Shown here in pieces: positions 44,001 through 53,005 of a DNA stretch of 64,000 nt. The stretch lies in NCBI RefSeq assembly GCF_020103695.1, contig NZ_JAHXBF010000013.1, positions 62,001 through 126,000 on the forward strand, written 5' to 3'. Source of the stretch: Hyalangium versicolor (GTDB lineage Bacteria; Myxococcota; Myxococcia; Myxococcales; Myxococcaceae). Under the pieces are notes generated by a model, which ran no database searches, was not told the DNA's origin, and saw only the letters and a list, made by a program, of their open reading frames with translations. A program made the translations under genes and the position numbers. Numbering within the stretch: position 1 is the first letter of the stretch; each line of letters opens with the position of its first letter.

Positions 44001-46371
44001 GGTGCTCTACTCGCTGGAGCTCATCAACTATTGGACGCGCCCCATCTCGCGTTCGCTGGAGCTCATCCGGAGTGCGTTCCAGCACGCGCTCCAGGCCGGG
44101 GACTTCCAGGTGGCCTGCTACTGCTCGACGCACATCGTCACGGACCGGCTGGCGTTGGGGCACTCGTTGGATGAGGTGTACCAGGAGTCCGTGGTGCGGC
44201 TCGACTTCCTGCACAAGGCTGGGTACCCGGCGGTGCGGGACTCCATCCTGCACACCCAGCGCTACGTGCAGCAGCTGCGAGGGCTTTCGCGTTCGTTCGA
44301 CACGCTGAGCGGAGATGACTTCGACGAGGCGGCGTTCGAGGCCGGACTGACGCCTCGGCACCACAGCACGATGCAGTGCTGGTACTGGATCCTGAAGATG
44401 CAGTCGCGCTTCATGTGCGGCGCGTACGAGCAGGCGCGGGAGGCGGGAACCAAGGCGGGCGAGCTGCTCTGGTCTTGCCCGGGGCACATCCAGCAGATGG
44501 ACTTCCACCTCTTCCACGCGTTGACGCTGGCGGCGTGCTACCGGGGGGCGCAGCCGCGGGAACAGTCGCGGTACTTGGAGGTGATTCGCGAGCACGAGCA
44601 GCAGCTGGAGGAGTGGGCGAGCCATTGCTCCGAAAACTTCCGTGCTCCGGAGAGGATGGTCTCCGCGGAGCTGGCGCGGATCACGGGCCGGACGGAGGAG
44701 GCCCTGCGGACGTACGAGGAGGCGATCTTCTCGGCGCGAGCGTACGGCTTCATCCAGAACGTGGGATTGGCCAGCGAGCTGGCGGCGCGGTTCTGGTACG
44801 AGCGCCAGGCGCCGACGGTCGCCGAGGTCTACGCGCGGCAGTCGTGGGAGGCATGGGTGCAGTGGGGGGCACGGGGGAAGGCGAGGCACATGGCGGCCCA
44901 GTGGCCGCACCTGGTCTCCGTGACGGCGTTTCGGGGATCGTTGAGCGACGTGAGCTCGACGCAGCTCGAGGCGCACACGCTGGCAAAGGCGCAGCAGGCG
45001 GTGTCTGGCGAACTGAGCCTGTCGCAGTTGACGACGACAGTGGTGCGCGTGGCGCTGGAGACGACGAGCGCGCGGTGGGGAGCGCTGCTGCTCCCGCAGG
45101 GGGACTCGCTCACGGTGGCTGCGTTGTCGGGGGCGGCTCCAGTGGGCTCCGCCGATCGCACCGTGGAGGAGAACCTGCCGTGGGCGCTGCTGACCTACGT
45201 CCGGCGGACGCGGGAGCACGTGCTGCTGAGTGATACCTCCCAGCCGCACCCATTCTCGGCCGATTCGTGGCTGGGGCGCGGCCAGGCCCGGTCGGTGCTC
45301 TGCCTGCCGCTGATGCGGGGCGAAGAGTTCCACGGGCTGCTGTACCTGGAGAACGATCTCACGCCGCGAGCCTTCACGGCCGCCCATCTTTCTCTGCTGG
45401 GGCACCTGGCGGAGCAGGCGGCGATCTCGCTGGAGAACGCGAGGAGGCATGCGGAGCTGCAGCGCTCCGAGGTGGGGCTGAGGCGTGCCCATGACGAGCT
45501 CAAGCAGCGCCTGGAGGAGCGCACGTGGGAGCTGCAGAAGGCGCAGACGCGGCCTGCGGAGGCGCCTCGAGACACGGCGTCGGCGGAGATGGCGGCGAGC
45601 ATGCTCCACAACGTGGGGAACGTGCTGACGAGCGCCATCGTCAATCTGCAGACGGTGCGAGAGCAGGTGGAGGCCTCACGGGTGAGCCGGGTGAAGCAGG
45701 TGGCGGCGATGATCGATGAGCATCGAGCGGACCTGGCGGACTTCCTCACCCAGGACCCGCAGGGGGGGAATCTCCCGGCCTATCTCTCCAGCCTCGCGGA
45801 GGAGCTGCTGCGAGAGCACTCGGCGTTGAAGGATGGGACGAGGGAGCTGAACAAGCAGATCGAGCACCTGCGGGCCATCATCCAGGTGCAGCAGGCATAC
45901 GCGCGCAGCTCGCTGCTGCCCGAGGAGTGCGATCTCTCAAGGATCATCGAGGATGCGTTGAGCATCCAGATGCCGATGTTGCAGCGCCACGGTGTGCAGG
46001 TGACGCAGGAACTGGGCATGGTGCCCAAGGTGCGGTTGGACAAGCACCGGGTGTTGCAGATCCTCATCAACCTGATCAGCAACGCGCGCAGCGCCTTGAG
46101 CGGGCTGCCTGTGTCCCAGCGGAAACTGCACGTGCGGCTGACGGCGAATGGGAGCACGGCCCGCATCGAGGTGGTGGACACGGGCAAGGGGATCGCGCCC
46201 GAGCACCGCGAGCAGCTCTTCTCGCGAGGCTTCACGACGCGCGAGGATGGACAGGGGTTGGGGCTGCACTCGAGCGTGCAGGCGGCCAAGACGCTGGGAG
46301 GGAAGCTTACGTTGGAGAGCGAGGGATTGGGGAAGGGAGCCACGGCTATGCTGGAACTCCCACTCGCATAG
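41095..46371 (+). CDS. Trifunctional Ser/Thr kinase / ATPase / histidine kinase-like protein
   Basis: A 1758-aa protein. The kinase domain has K36, HKDLKPSN (D128) and DFG (146-148). The ATPase has Walker A SGYSGIGKSS and Walker B LVVFLDDLQW. A TPR-like stretch, one GAF domain and a C-terminal ATP-binding kinase region follow. Its H-box is atypical (MLHNVGNVLTS), while the N-box (LINLISNARSAL) and G boxes (DTGKGIA, GQGLGL) are intact. The start is uncertain: ATG 41095 gives a family-typical MLDFPGY N-terminus, whereas GTG 41050 has GGGAG 11 bases upstream. It is the close architectural relative of the kinase at 32895-38639. Confidence 0.88.
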   Translation: MLDFPGYTLVGAIRSASTHPLLHAVRDADGLRLSLKTPVSLTPGPRECARYRQEYGILQRLREVRGVIRALGYEEHEERPALLLEEVTGSPLSELLDEPFPVERVLELAIRLASILEGVHRCGVIHKDLKPSNILITPDGDACLIDFGIATLQAVEHVDAAPPTLIEGTLAYMSPEQTGRMNRAVDYRSDFYSLGILLYELLTGRRPFQGKDALEWFHAHLALSPQPPHEHSPTIPPVLSAIVMKLLAKLAEERYQSAEGLRADLERCRKALSQGVVEDFALGQRDTPSRFQLPQRFYGRDAQVAALHQAFERVAREERPELMLVSGYSGIGKSSLVSELHKPVVRQRGFFLTCKFDQFQQDVPLSTMAQALRALTQQLLAGTDEELARWRERLRQALEGQGQLLLDVVPQLELVVGRQPPAPELPPLDAQKRFNRLLQKFLGVFSTPQHPLVVFLDDLQWADLASLRLLQFMFTHPDTPPLLAIGAYRENEVSPSHPLVQALTELREAGALMSDIHLEALNLQQVQQLVADTLPGAEQAVVGPLSALVYEKTGGNPFFLIQLMTTLVQDGLLVRTPEGRWRWDADGVRAREYSDNVVDFMVSKLRQLPLRTQQLLQLASCAGGSFSLHLLVIISGMPPVEVESGLEQALQEGMLVRAEPEQYRFLHDRIQQAAYALIPESERKAVHLRIGRMLLASLSPEEVREKLFDVVGQLNAGAGLITEPAERLRLARLNAEAGWKASSSTAFRSAVTFFRTAFELLPGDPWETDRELAFKVQLDRGRNEFMSGGATETRRLVGELQLRARSRAEMAAVYRLKSDIHLAANEGQEALTSLLECLARFGMPMSASPTWEEVTAANEEVVSLLGERPIASLVALPLMTDPEMKAVMDVLSALFMPAFISNFNLLVLHLCRMVSLSLRHGNSEASVNGYAWYGLMQGVAFKRYAQGYAFGELASALVERHSFTSSRGRVLYSLELINYWTRPISRSLELIRSAFQHALQAGDFQVACYCSTHIVTDRLALGHSLDEVYQESVVRLDFLHKAGYPAVRDSILHTQRYVQQLRGLSRSFDTLSGDDFDEAAFEAGLTPRHHSTMQCWYWILKMQSRFMCGAYEQAREAGTKAGELLWSCPGHIQQMDFHLFHALTLAACYRGAQPREQSRYLEVIREHEQQLEEWASHCSENFRAPERMVSAELARITGRTEEALRTYEEAIFSARAYGFIQNVGLASELAARFWYERQAPTVAEVYARQSWEAWVQWGARGKARHMAAQWPHLVSVTAFRGSLSDVSSTQLEAHTLAKAQQAVSGELSLSQLTTTVVRVALETTSARWGALLLPQGDSLTVAALSGAAPVGSADRTVEENLPWALLTYVRRTREHVLLSDTSQPHPFSADSWLGRGQARSVLCLPLMRGEEFHGLLYLENDLTPRAFTAAHLSLLGHLAEQAAISLENARRHAELQRSEVGLRRAHDELKQRLEERTWELQKAQTRPAEAPRDTASAEMAASMLHNVGNVLTSAIVNLQTVREQVEASRVSRVKQVAAMIDEHRADLADFLTQDPQGGNLPAYLSSLAEELLREHSALKDGTRELNKQIEHLRAIIQVQQAYARSSLLPEECDLSRIIEDALSIQMPMLQRHGVQVTQELGMVPKVRLDKHRVLQILINLISNARSALSGLPVSQRKLHVRLTANGSTARIEVVDTGKGIAPEHREQLFSRGFTTREDGQGLGLHSSVQAAKTLGGKLTLESEGLGKGATAMLELPLA

Positions 46372-46641
46372 CTCCGCGGCTTCGGGTCCTTCGCGGTCGA
46401 AAAGAACCGCTTCCATGGAGGTGGCTCACCAGTCTTCTGCCGAGGGCCGGATTCAGATCCCGCCGCAAAGCTGATTGGGCTCTATTGGGCGCGGATCCTG
46501 CCAGTACCAGTCACTGATAGGGAGGCTTCCCGGAGAACGTTTCAGAACGTTCGAGGGTGGTTTTCGTAGGAGTTCCAGCCGCTGTGTGGTTGCCGAAGAC
46601 CCCGCGACGTCCTTGGTTCCGCATGAGCGCTATTGGCACTG

Positions 46642-48672
46642 TCACGTCCGCTGCCGGTGGCGCCTGCCCAGAGAGAGGGCCCAGGTGAGCAGGACCCAGG
46701 TGACGGACAGGGGAGAAGCGGTGGCACAACCCAAGCTATAATGGCTTCGCTGAACGGTGAACGAGTACTCGCCTGAGCGAAGGCTGTTGTTAGCCGCTGG
46801 GTCCGTGGCCATGACCGAGACGGAGTGGCTGGCCCACTGGAGTTCCGTGTCAAGTGTGAAACTCCAGCGCCCCTTTGTGTCCGCGGTGACGGTTTTGATC
46901 TCTGTGTCATCGAGCCACACCGTCACCTTGTTCTGGGCCTCCGCCGTCCCGGTAATGGTGGGCTTCACGGTGTAGATGGCCTCAGGCATGTCCACTACAG
47001 GCACTTCGGGCGGCGTGGTGTCGACTGTGAAGGAGATGCTGTTCGAGGGGGTGCTGGTATTTCCCGCTGTATCCGTTGCTCGGGCGCTCACCGCATGGAC
47101 GGCCTCCCCGAGCTCCTCCGGCTGCAGCAAGCTCCACTCTCTCGAAGGCGTCACTGTCGTCACGCCTCTCTCGACTCCGTCCACGAACACCGTAATGGTG
47201 CTCCCCGCCTCGGCCGTGCCGCTGTAGGTCGGTGTCTTGTCGTTCGTCGCCGAGTCGCTGAGGGGAGCGGTGACCACCGGGACGGCAGGAGTGCGGGTGT
47301 CCACGGTGAAGGTGCTGGCAAACGATTCAGTGCTGGCATTGTCCCCGGTGTCTGTGGTCTGCGCCCGCACCGTATGGGGGCCATTCGCCAGCTCCTGAGG
47401 CTGCTGGAGGCTCCAGACTCCCGAGCCGTCGGCCGTCGTAGCTCCGATCCAGATGTCGTCCACGTAGACGGTGATGGTGCTGCCCACCTCCGCGGTGCCG
47501 CTGTAGGTGGGCGTGTTGTCAGAGGTGATCGAGCCATAGGCCGGAGCCACCACCAAGTTGGAGTCGCAGTACACCTCCGCGATGTCGATAAATGCACTGG
47601 AGCCCCAGCCTCCCGTGAGCAACACACAGCCCGAGGGCAGTGTCTCCGCCCGATGGTTCCGTCGGGCCGCGACCAGAGAGCCGGCGGGGCTCCAGGACTC
47701 CGTGAGCGGGTCGTACAGCTCGCTCTCACTGAATCCGGCGACCAGCACCTTGCCAGAAGGCAACAGCGTGGCTGTGTGGTCCAGGCGTGCCGAGGCCATG
47801 GTGCCCGCTAGGCTCCAAGTCTCTGTGGCCGGATCGTACAGCTCCGCAGAGGCAAGCGAGTGATCGTTCGAGCCTCCTGCCACCAGCACTTTGCCCGAGG
47901 GCAGCAGTGTCGCCGTGTGGTGGGCGCGAGCGGTGTTCATGGCTCCTGTGGTTCTCCAGGCCCCTGTGGCCGGATCGTACACCTCGGCGCTGTTGAAGTA
48001 GCCGGCCCCGAAGAAGTCGTAGCCCCCGGCCACCAGCACTTTGCCCGAGGGCAGCAGCGTCGCCGTGTGGTAGCCGCGAGCTGTGTGCAGGGGGCCCGTC
48101 TTCTTCCAGGTCCCCGTGGCCGGGTCGTACAGCTCCGCGCTGTTGAGGTAACCGCTGCCCCAACCCCCGGCGACCAGCACCTTGCCAGAGGTCAGCATCG
48201 TCGCCGTGTATTCTTCGCGAGCCGTGATCATGGAGCCCGTAGGGCTCCACGTCCCTGTGGCCGGGTCGTACAGCTCCGCGCTGTTGAAGGGGGTGTTGGT
48301 AGTGCTCGACCCTCCGCCCTCGCCTCCGGCGGCCAATACCTGGCCGGAGGGCAAGCGGGTGGCCGTGTGCCTGCGGCGGGCTGTGGACATGGAGCCCGTG
48401 GGGCTCCATGTCCCGGCGGCAGGGTCATACACCTCCGCGCTGGCGAGACTGCCTTCCACTTCGCCCCAGCCTCCGGCCACCAGCACCTTGCCAGAAGGCA
48501 ACCGCGTCGCTGTGTGATACGTGCGGCCCGTAGCGAGAGTATCTGTCAAACTCCACTCCCGAAGGAGGGAGAGCGAGCTCCCCCGGGGCTCCGGGCTCTT
48601 GGGGGGAGCCTCGGGTTCTGACGGCTGGCTGCAACCCAGGCTGGTGCTCACGAGCAGCAGCAGCAGCTTCAT
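46642..48672 (-). CDS. Kelch-repeat / Ig-like lipoprotein with MYXO-CTERM-like tail
   Basis: A 676-aa surface protein. The lipoprotein signal ends SLGC (C14). About six or seven kelch-type units repeat HTATLLPSGKVLVAGG and SAELYDPATGTW. Three bacterial Ig-like repeats follow (TPTYSGTAE-type starts). The tail has GC at C649, a hydrophobic stretch and RRHRQR, fitting the MYXO-CTERM sorting signal. Carrying both lipidation and MYXO-CTERM-type signals is unusual. ATG 48672 is chosen for the signal peptide; the longer frame to 48774 lacks one. The tail is related to that of the Ig-like protein at 59026-63462. Confidence 0.82.
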   Translation of the reverse strand: MKLLLLLVSTSLGCSQPSEPEAPPKSPEPRGSSLSLLREWSLTDTLATGRTYHTATRLPSGKVLVAGGWGEVEGSLASAEVYDPAAGTWSPTGSMSTARRRHTATRLPSGQVLAAGGEGGGSSTTNTPFNSAELYDPATGTWSPTGSMITAREEYTATMLTSGKVLVAGGWGSGYLNSAELYDPATGTWKKTGPLHTARGYHTATLLPSGKVLVAGGYDFFGAGYFNSAEVYDPATGAWRTTGAMNTARAHHTATLLPSGKVLVAGGSNDHSLASAELYDPATETWSLAGTMASARLDHTATLLPSGKVLVAGFSESELYDPLTESWSPAGSLVAARRNHRAETLPSGCVLLTGGWGSSAFIDIAEVYCDSNLVVAPAYGSITSDNTPTYSGTAEVGSTITVYVDDIWIGATTADGSGVWSLQQPQELANGPHTVRAQTTDTGDNASTESFASTFTVDTRTPAVPVVTAPLSDSATNDKTPTYSGTAEAGSTITVFVDGVERGVTTVTPSREWSLLQPEELGEAVHAVSARATDTAGNTSTPSNSISFTVDTTPPEVPVVDMPEAIYTVKPTITGTAEAQNKVTVWLDDTEIKTVTADTKGRWSFTLDTELQWASHSVSVMATDPAANNSLRSGEYSFTVQRSHYSLGCATASPLSVTWVLLTWALSLGRRHRQRT

Positions 48673-49371
48673 CCAGGTTGGGGGCAGGGTGGGGACTTCC
48701 CTCCATGACGGCGTCTTCAATTCCAACCTCCTCAGAGCGTGTGAGACGCTCTGGAAGGGTGGATTGCAAGCCACACGCCAGGGAGGCTCCCCACGAGGAG
48801 GGCGGCTGCCTCGAGGAGAGGGGCGTCCATTGACGCGTCAATACGCGCAAGCTCACGCGTCAGCTCCCTTCACTTGACGCGATCTCCCGGAAACGCGGGT
48901 CAACGCTCCGCGTGACCGCTGCCAGTCTGACGAGGTAACGCCTCGAACTGACAAGGTCTTGATGCGTCGCAGGGGCATGGGCAATCTCGCTCGCCGCGAT
49001 CGAAATCCCGCGCTTCCCGCAGATTGTCTCCACAAGTCGGAGCCTGACGTGCCATTGACGCGCCATTGACGCGTCAACGCAGGACCTCTCCTGCGAATGT
49101 GGGGCAGGAGGGCGAGCGGGCCGACCGGGTGGAGGGGTGGCGGCGCTCTTGCATGAAGCAGCGGAGTGGCTGCTCTCGGATGCGGGCTTCCTGGCGGAAC
49201 ACAAGGCGAAACACTCCGCAGTTGCGCGCTGATTGAGCGGTTCGCAGCGCGATTCAATGGCTTGCAGAACCTTGACCCACGCGCCGCCAGCTCGCAGGGC
49301 GGTGAGCGGCCCTCTCCCGAGGAAGAGGGATGTGGTGGATGGGGCTCGATGACCCTCGGAGCGTAAGCAAC
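48673..49371. other. 700-bp non-coding region between divergent genes
   Basis: No convincing gene was found on either strand; short frames here have non-coding composition. It holds the cluster of TTGACGCG sites (48829-49077) and a 6-bp hairpin (CCCTCT/AGAGGG, 49310-49329) shortly before the start at 49372. It must contain the promoters of the kelch/Ig gene and the STAND operon. Confidence 0.6.
48829..49077. repeat. Cluster of TTGACGCGTCAA palindromes and half-sites
   Basis: ATTGACGCGTCAAT (48829-48842) is a perfect 14-bp palindrome. TTGACGCGTCAA recurs at 49066-49077. Half-sites TTGACGCG occur at 48874-48881 and 49055-49062, and CGCGTCA at 48856-48862. The arrangement looks like an operator array for a dimeric regulator controlling one or both divergent transcripts. 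Confidence 0.55.
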
Positions 49372-52300
49372 ATGAGTCTGTTCACAGTGGGCGGCACGGT
49401 GCAGGCCGGCGGAGGTGTCTACCTCGCCAGGCGAGCCGATCCAGAGATGCTCTCGCTGTGCAGGGATGGCACGTTTGCCTTCGTGCTCACCGCGCGCCAG
49501 ATGGGCAAGTCGAGCCTGATGGTGCGCACCGCTGAGCAGCTCTACGAGGAGGGCATCCGCTCGGTCATCATCGACCTGACACGCATTGGCAAGCAGGTGA
49601 CGGCGGACCAGTGGTACGTGGGGCTGCTGGTCGTCATCCAGGAGCAGCTTGAGCTGAGCACGGATGCCGCCGAGTGGTGGAGCAGCCACCACGACCAGGG
49701 CCCCGTGCAGCGGATGACGCGCTTCCTGGAGGAGGTGGTGCTCGCGGAAGTCCCGGAGCGCGTGGTGGTGTTCGTGGATGAGATCGACACCACCCTGGGC
49801 ATGGGCTTCACGGATGACTTCTACGCGGCCGTCCGCTACCTCTACAACGCGCGGGCGGGCAACCCGGACCTGACGCGGCTCTCCTTCGTGCTCGTGGGGG
49901 TGGCCACTCCCGGAGACCTCATCCAGGACGAGACGCGCACCCCCTTCAACCTGGGGCAACGGGTGGAACTGACGGACTTCACCCTGGAGGAAGCCGCGCC
50001 CCTGGCGCAGGGGCTGGCGGACTCGTCCGAGCAAGGGCAGCGAGTACTGGAGTGGGTGCTCGAGTGGACGAAAGGCCACCCCTACCTGACGCAGCGGCTG
50101 TGCCAGGCCCTGGTCGACGAGCACAGGGACGTGGCTGGTGGCGGCTGGACCCGGCAGCGCGTGCAGCACGTGGTGGAGCGGACCTTCTTCACGGAGAAGA
50201 GCTTCCAGGACAACAACCTGGTGTTCGTCCGCGACATGCTGACCCGGAGGGCGCCGGATCCAGAGCGCGTGCTCCGGACCTATCAGGACATCCGGCGCGG
50301 CCGGCGCGTGCCCGACGAGGAACGGTCGCTGATGAAGGCGCACCTCAAGCTCTCGGGGGTGGTACGCCGGGAGGGTGAGGCGCTTCGGGTGCGCAACACC
50401 ATCTATGAGCGTGTCTTCACCGTGGCCTGGGCACGGAACCAGCTCCCGGTGGACTGGCGGGTGGTGCGGCTGGCGGCGCTGGGGCTGGTGATCGTGGGTT
50501 TCATCGTGCTCCTGCCTGCCTCGGTGCTCTTGTACCAGCAGCTCGCGGAGGCGGAGCGAGCAGCCAAGGCGGTTCGTGCGGAGGCGAACCTGGCGCAGCA
50601 GAACCGCAAGGAAGCCGAGGATGAAAAGCGCCAGGCGCAGGAGGAGGCGAGCAGCCTCCGCGAGCAAGCCCAGAAGGAGACGCTCAAGCTCCAGGATGAC
50701 GCCAGCCGGGCGAAGAGCGAGGCCGAGAAGTTTCGCGTGGAGGCGCTGCGGCTACAGGCCGAGGCGAAGCTGGCGCTGGACAAGAAGGCCCTGGCCGAGC
50801 AGGAGAACGCCCGGGCCCGAGCCGAGGCCGACAAGAAGCTGCACGAGGCCGCCTCCTATGTACTCATCAGTCAGGCAGATGCCACCCTGCGCAGGGCGTC
50901 CTCGGCACTGACCACCAGCACCGCGCTCTCCACAGAGGCCGTGCGGCTCAATTCCTCCGCCGAGGCCATGGATTCGCTCATCCGCGCGCTCGTCCAACTG
51001 CGCCGTTCCAGGGTGCGGCTGGCTCACGATGACAACGTCCTGGCCACGGCCTTCAGTCCGGATGGCCGCGTGGTGGTCACCGCCAGCGAGGACAAGACGG
51101 CACGGCTGTGGGACGTCTCCACGGGTGAGCTGAAGCTGCGGCTGCCGCATGACAACGCCGTGACCGCGGTAGCCTTCAGCCCGGATGGGATGATGCTGGC
51201 CACCGGGAGTGATGATGGCACCGCGCGCCTGTGGAGCACAGACACCGGGGAGCCTCGCACCCAGCCCTTGAAGCACATCGGCTCCGTCAACTCCGTGGCC
51301 TTCAGCCCAGATGGGATGCGGCTCGTCACCGGCTGCGATGATGGCACCGCGCGCCTGTGGAACACGACCACCGGCGAGTTTCTGTCCGCGCCCATCACCC
51401 ATCGGAGGCCCATCACCGCTGTGGCCTTCAGCCCGGATGGCAAGCTCCTGGCCACCGCGAGCGCGGATCGGACGGCGCGCTTGTGGGACGCGGCCACCGG
51501 CAAGCGGGTGGGCAACCCCATGCAGCACAAGGGCCGTGTCCTCTCGGTGGCCTTCAGCCCGGATGGCAAGCTCCTGGCTACCGCGAGCGAGGACAAGACC
51601 GCGCGCCTGTGGGAGACGGACACCCGGCTGCCCAGCGTTCTCCTGGCTCATGACAAGGCCGTCACCGCTGTGGCTTTTGGCCCGGATGGCAGGACCGTGG
51701 CCACCGCAAGCGCGGACCGGACGGCACGCTTGTGGGAGGTAGGCACCGGGCAGCAACTGGTTCTCCTGCCGCACGAGAGCGCCGTTAACTCCGTAGCGTT
51801 CAGCAGCGATGGCCAGGGGCTGGCCACCGCCAGCGAGGGCAGGACGGCGCAGCTTTGGGGGACGGTGCCGAGCCCCCCGCTCGTGCTCCTACCTCACGAC
51901 AAGGCTGTCACGGTCGTGGCGTTCAGCCCCGACAGCCAAGTGCTGGCCACCGCCAGTGAAGGTAATGCCGCGCACCTGTGGCGTGCGGATACGGGCGAAG
52001 CGGTGGCCAATCCTCTGCAGCATGAGGCCCGCGTCCGTGCCGTGGCCTTCAGTCCAGACGGCCGAGTCGTGGCCACGGCCAGCGAGGACAAGACCGCGCG
52101 TCTGTGGAGCCTTCCCGCCGGCACGCTCCTGGCGCGCCTGCCTCATAACGACAAGGTGGTGGCGGTAACGTTCAGCCCGGATGGCTCTCAGGTTGCTACC
52201 GCCAGCGAAGACCGGACCGCGAGGCTCTGGGACGTGGCCACTGGCCGCGAACAGTGGCAGCTGCCTCATGAGCAGGCCGTCATGACCCTGGCCTTCAGCC

Positions 52301-52980
52301 CGGATGGGAAGACGCTGGCCACCGGCAGCGATGATGGCTCCGTGCACCTGTGGTGCGTGGCCACGGGAGAGCCCCAGGCCAGGCCCCTGCGGCACGAGGC
52401 CAGTATCCGAGCCGTCGCCTTCAGCCCGGATGGAGCAACCCTGGCCACCGCCAGTGAGGACAAGACGGCGCGCCTGTGGAGCGTGGCCACGGGCGAACCG
52501 CTGGGCCCGCCGCTGCGGCACGAACTCGTCGTCACCGCGCTGGCCTTCAGCCCGGATGGGAAGACGCTGGCGACCGCCAGCGATGACAGCACGGCGCGCT
52601 TGTGGGACGCGGCCACGGGCCGACAGAAGGTGCAACTGCCGCACGATCTCTCCGTCACCGCCGTGGCCTTCAGCTTGGACGGGACGCGCGTGGCCACGGC
52701 CAGCGAGGACGACTCGGCGCGCCTGTGGGATGCGGCCACTGGCCACCGGGTGGCGCGCCTGCCTCACGAGAGCCGGGTGCTGGACGTGGCCTTCAGCCCG
52801 GATGGCACGCATCTGGCCACGGCCAGTGCGGATGGCTCCGCGCGCGTGTGGCCCGTGCTCACCGCGGATTGGCTCCAGCTTGCCTGCGCGTTGCTGCCTC
52901 GGAACCTGAAGCCTCAGGAGTGGCCCGCGGATGTGAGCGGGGTTGCTCCCTATCGAAAGACGTGTCCCAACCTGCCCTGA
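49372..52980 (+). CDS. AAA_35-like ATPase - transmembrane - WD40 receptor
   Basis: A 1202-aa protein. The N-terminal AAA-like domain (about 1-330) has Walker A ARQMGKSS (41-48) and Walker B VVVFVDEIDT. One strong transmembrane helix lies at about 367-388, followed by an Ala/Glu/Lys coiled coil (about 390-520) and 15 WD40 repeats (about 549-1165). Basic residues before the helix suggest a cytoplasmic ATPase, which would place the propellers outside the inner membrane. ATG 49372 starts the conserved fold, with GGAG 10 bases upstream. It is first in an operon with the TIR and CHAT genes (gaps 25 and 16 bases), suggesting a sensor subunit. Function unproven. Confidence 0.85.
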   Translation: MSLFTVGGTVQAGGGVYLARRADPEMLSLCRDGTFAFVLTARQMGKSSLMVRTAEQLYEEGIRSVIIDLTRIGKQVTADQWYVGLLVVIQEQLELSTDAAEWWSSHHDQGPVQRMTRFLEEVVLAEVPERVVVFVDEIDTTLGMGFTDDFYAAVRYLYNARAGNPDLTRLSFVLVGVATPGDLIQDETRTPFNLGQRVELTDFTLEEAAPLAQGLADSSEQGQRVLEWVLEWTKGHPYLTQRLCQALVDEHRDVAGGGWTRQRVQHVVERTFFTEKSFQDNNLVFVRDMLTRRAPDPERVLRTYQDIRRGRRVPDEERSLMKAHLKLSGVVRREGEALRVRNTIYERVFTVAWARNQLPVDWRVVRLAALGLVIVGFIVLLPASVLLYQQLAEAERAAKAVRAEANLAQQNRKEAEDEKRQAQEEASSLREQAQKETLKLQDDASRAKSEAEKFRVEALRLQAEAKLALDKKALAEQENARARAEADKKLHEAASYVLISQADATLRRASSALTTSTALSTEAVRLNSSAEAMDSLIRALVQLRRSRVRLAHDDNVLATAFSPDGRVVVTASEDKTARLWDVSTGELKLRLPHDNAVTAVAFSPDGMMLATGSDDGTARLWSTDTGEPRTQPLKHIGSVNSVAFSPDGMRLVTGCDDGTARLWNTTTGEFLSAPITHRRPITAVAFSPDGKLLATASADRTARLWDAATGKRVGNPMQHKGRVLSVAFSPDGKLLATASEDKTARLWETDTRLPSVLLAHDKAVTAVAFGPDGRTVATASADRTARLWEVGTGQQLVLLPHESAVNSVAFSSDGQGLATASEGRTAQLWGTVPSPPLVLLPHDKAVTVVAFSPDSQVLATASEGNAAHLWRADTGEAVANPLQHEARVRAVAFSPDGRVVATASEDKTARLWSLPAGTLLARLPHNDKVVAVTFSPDGSQVATASEDRTARLWDVATGREQWQLPHEQAVMTLAFSPDGKTLATGSDDGSVHLWCVATGEPQARPLRHEASIRAVAFSPDGATLATASEDKTARLWSVATGEPLGPPLRHELVVTALAFSPDGKTLATASDDSTARLWDAATGRQKVQLPHDLSVTAVAFSLDGTRVATASEDDSARLWDAATGHRVARLPHESRVLDVAFSPDGTHLATASADGSARVWPVLTADWLQLACALLPRNLKPQEWPADVSGVAPYRKTCPNLP

Positions 52981-53005
52981 GCTGCGGGACGACAAACCCA
53001 CCCCT

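Noticed and set aside
46372..46641. Small gene between the second kinase and the kelch/Ig gene
   Set aside because: Short frames only, with no ribosome site or protein-like composition; a weak GCGGT/ACCGC hairpin lacks a T tract.
48860..49204. Small minus-strand frame as an integrase or transposase remnant
   Set aside because: No recognisable catalytic motif; it overlaps the palindrome cluster, and its composition is not gene-like.
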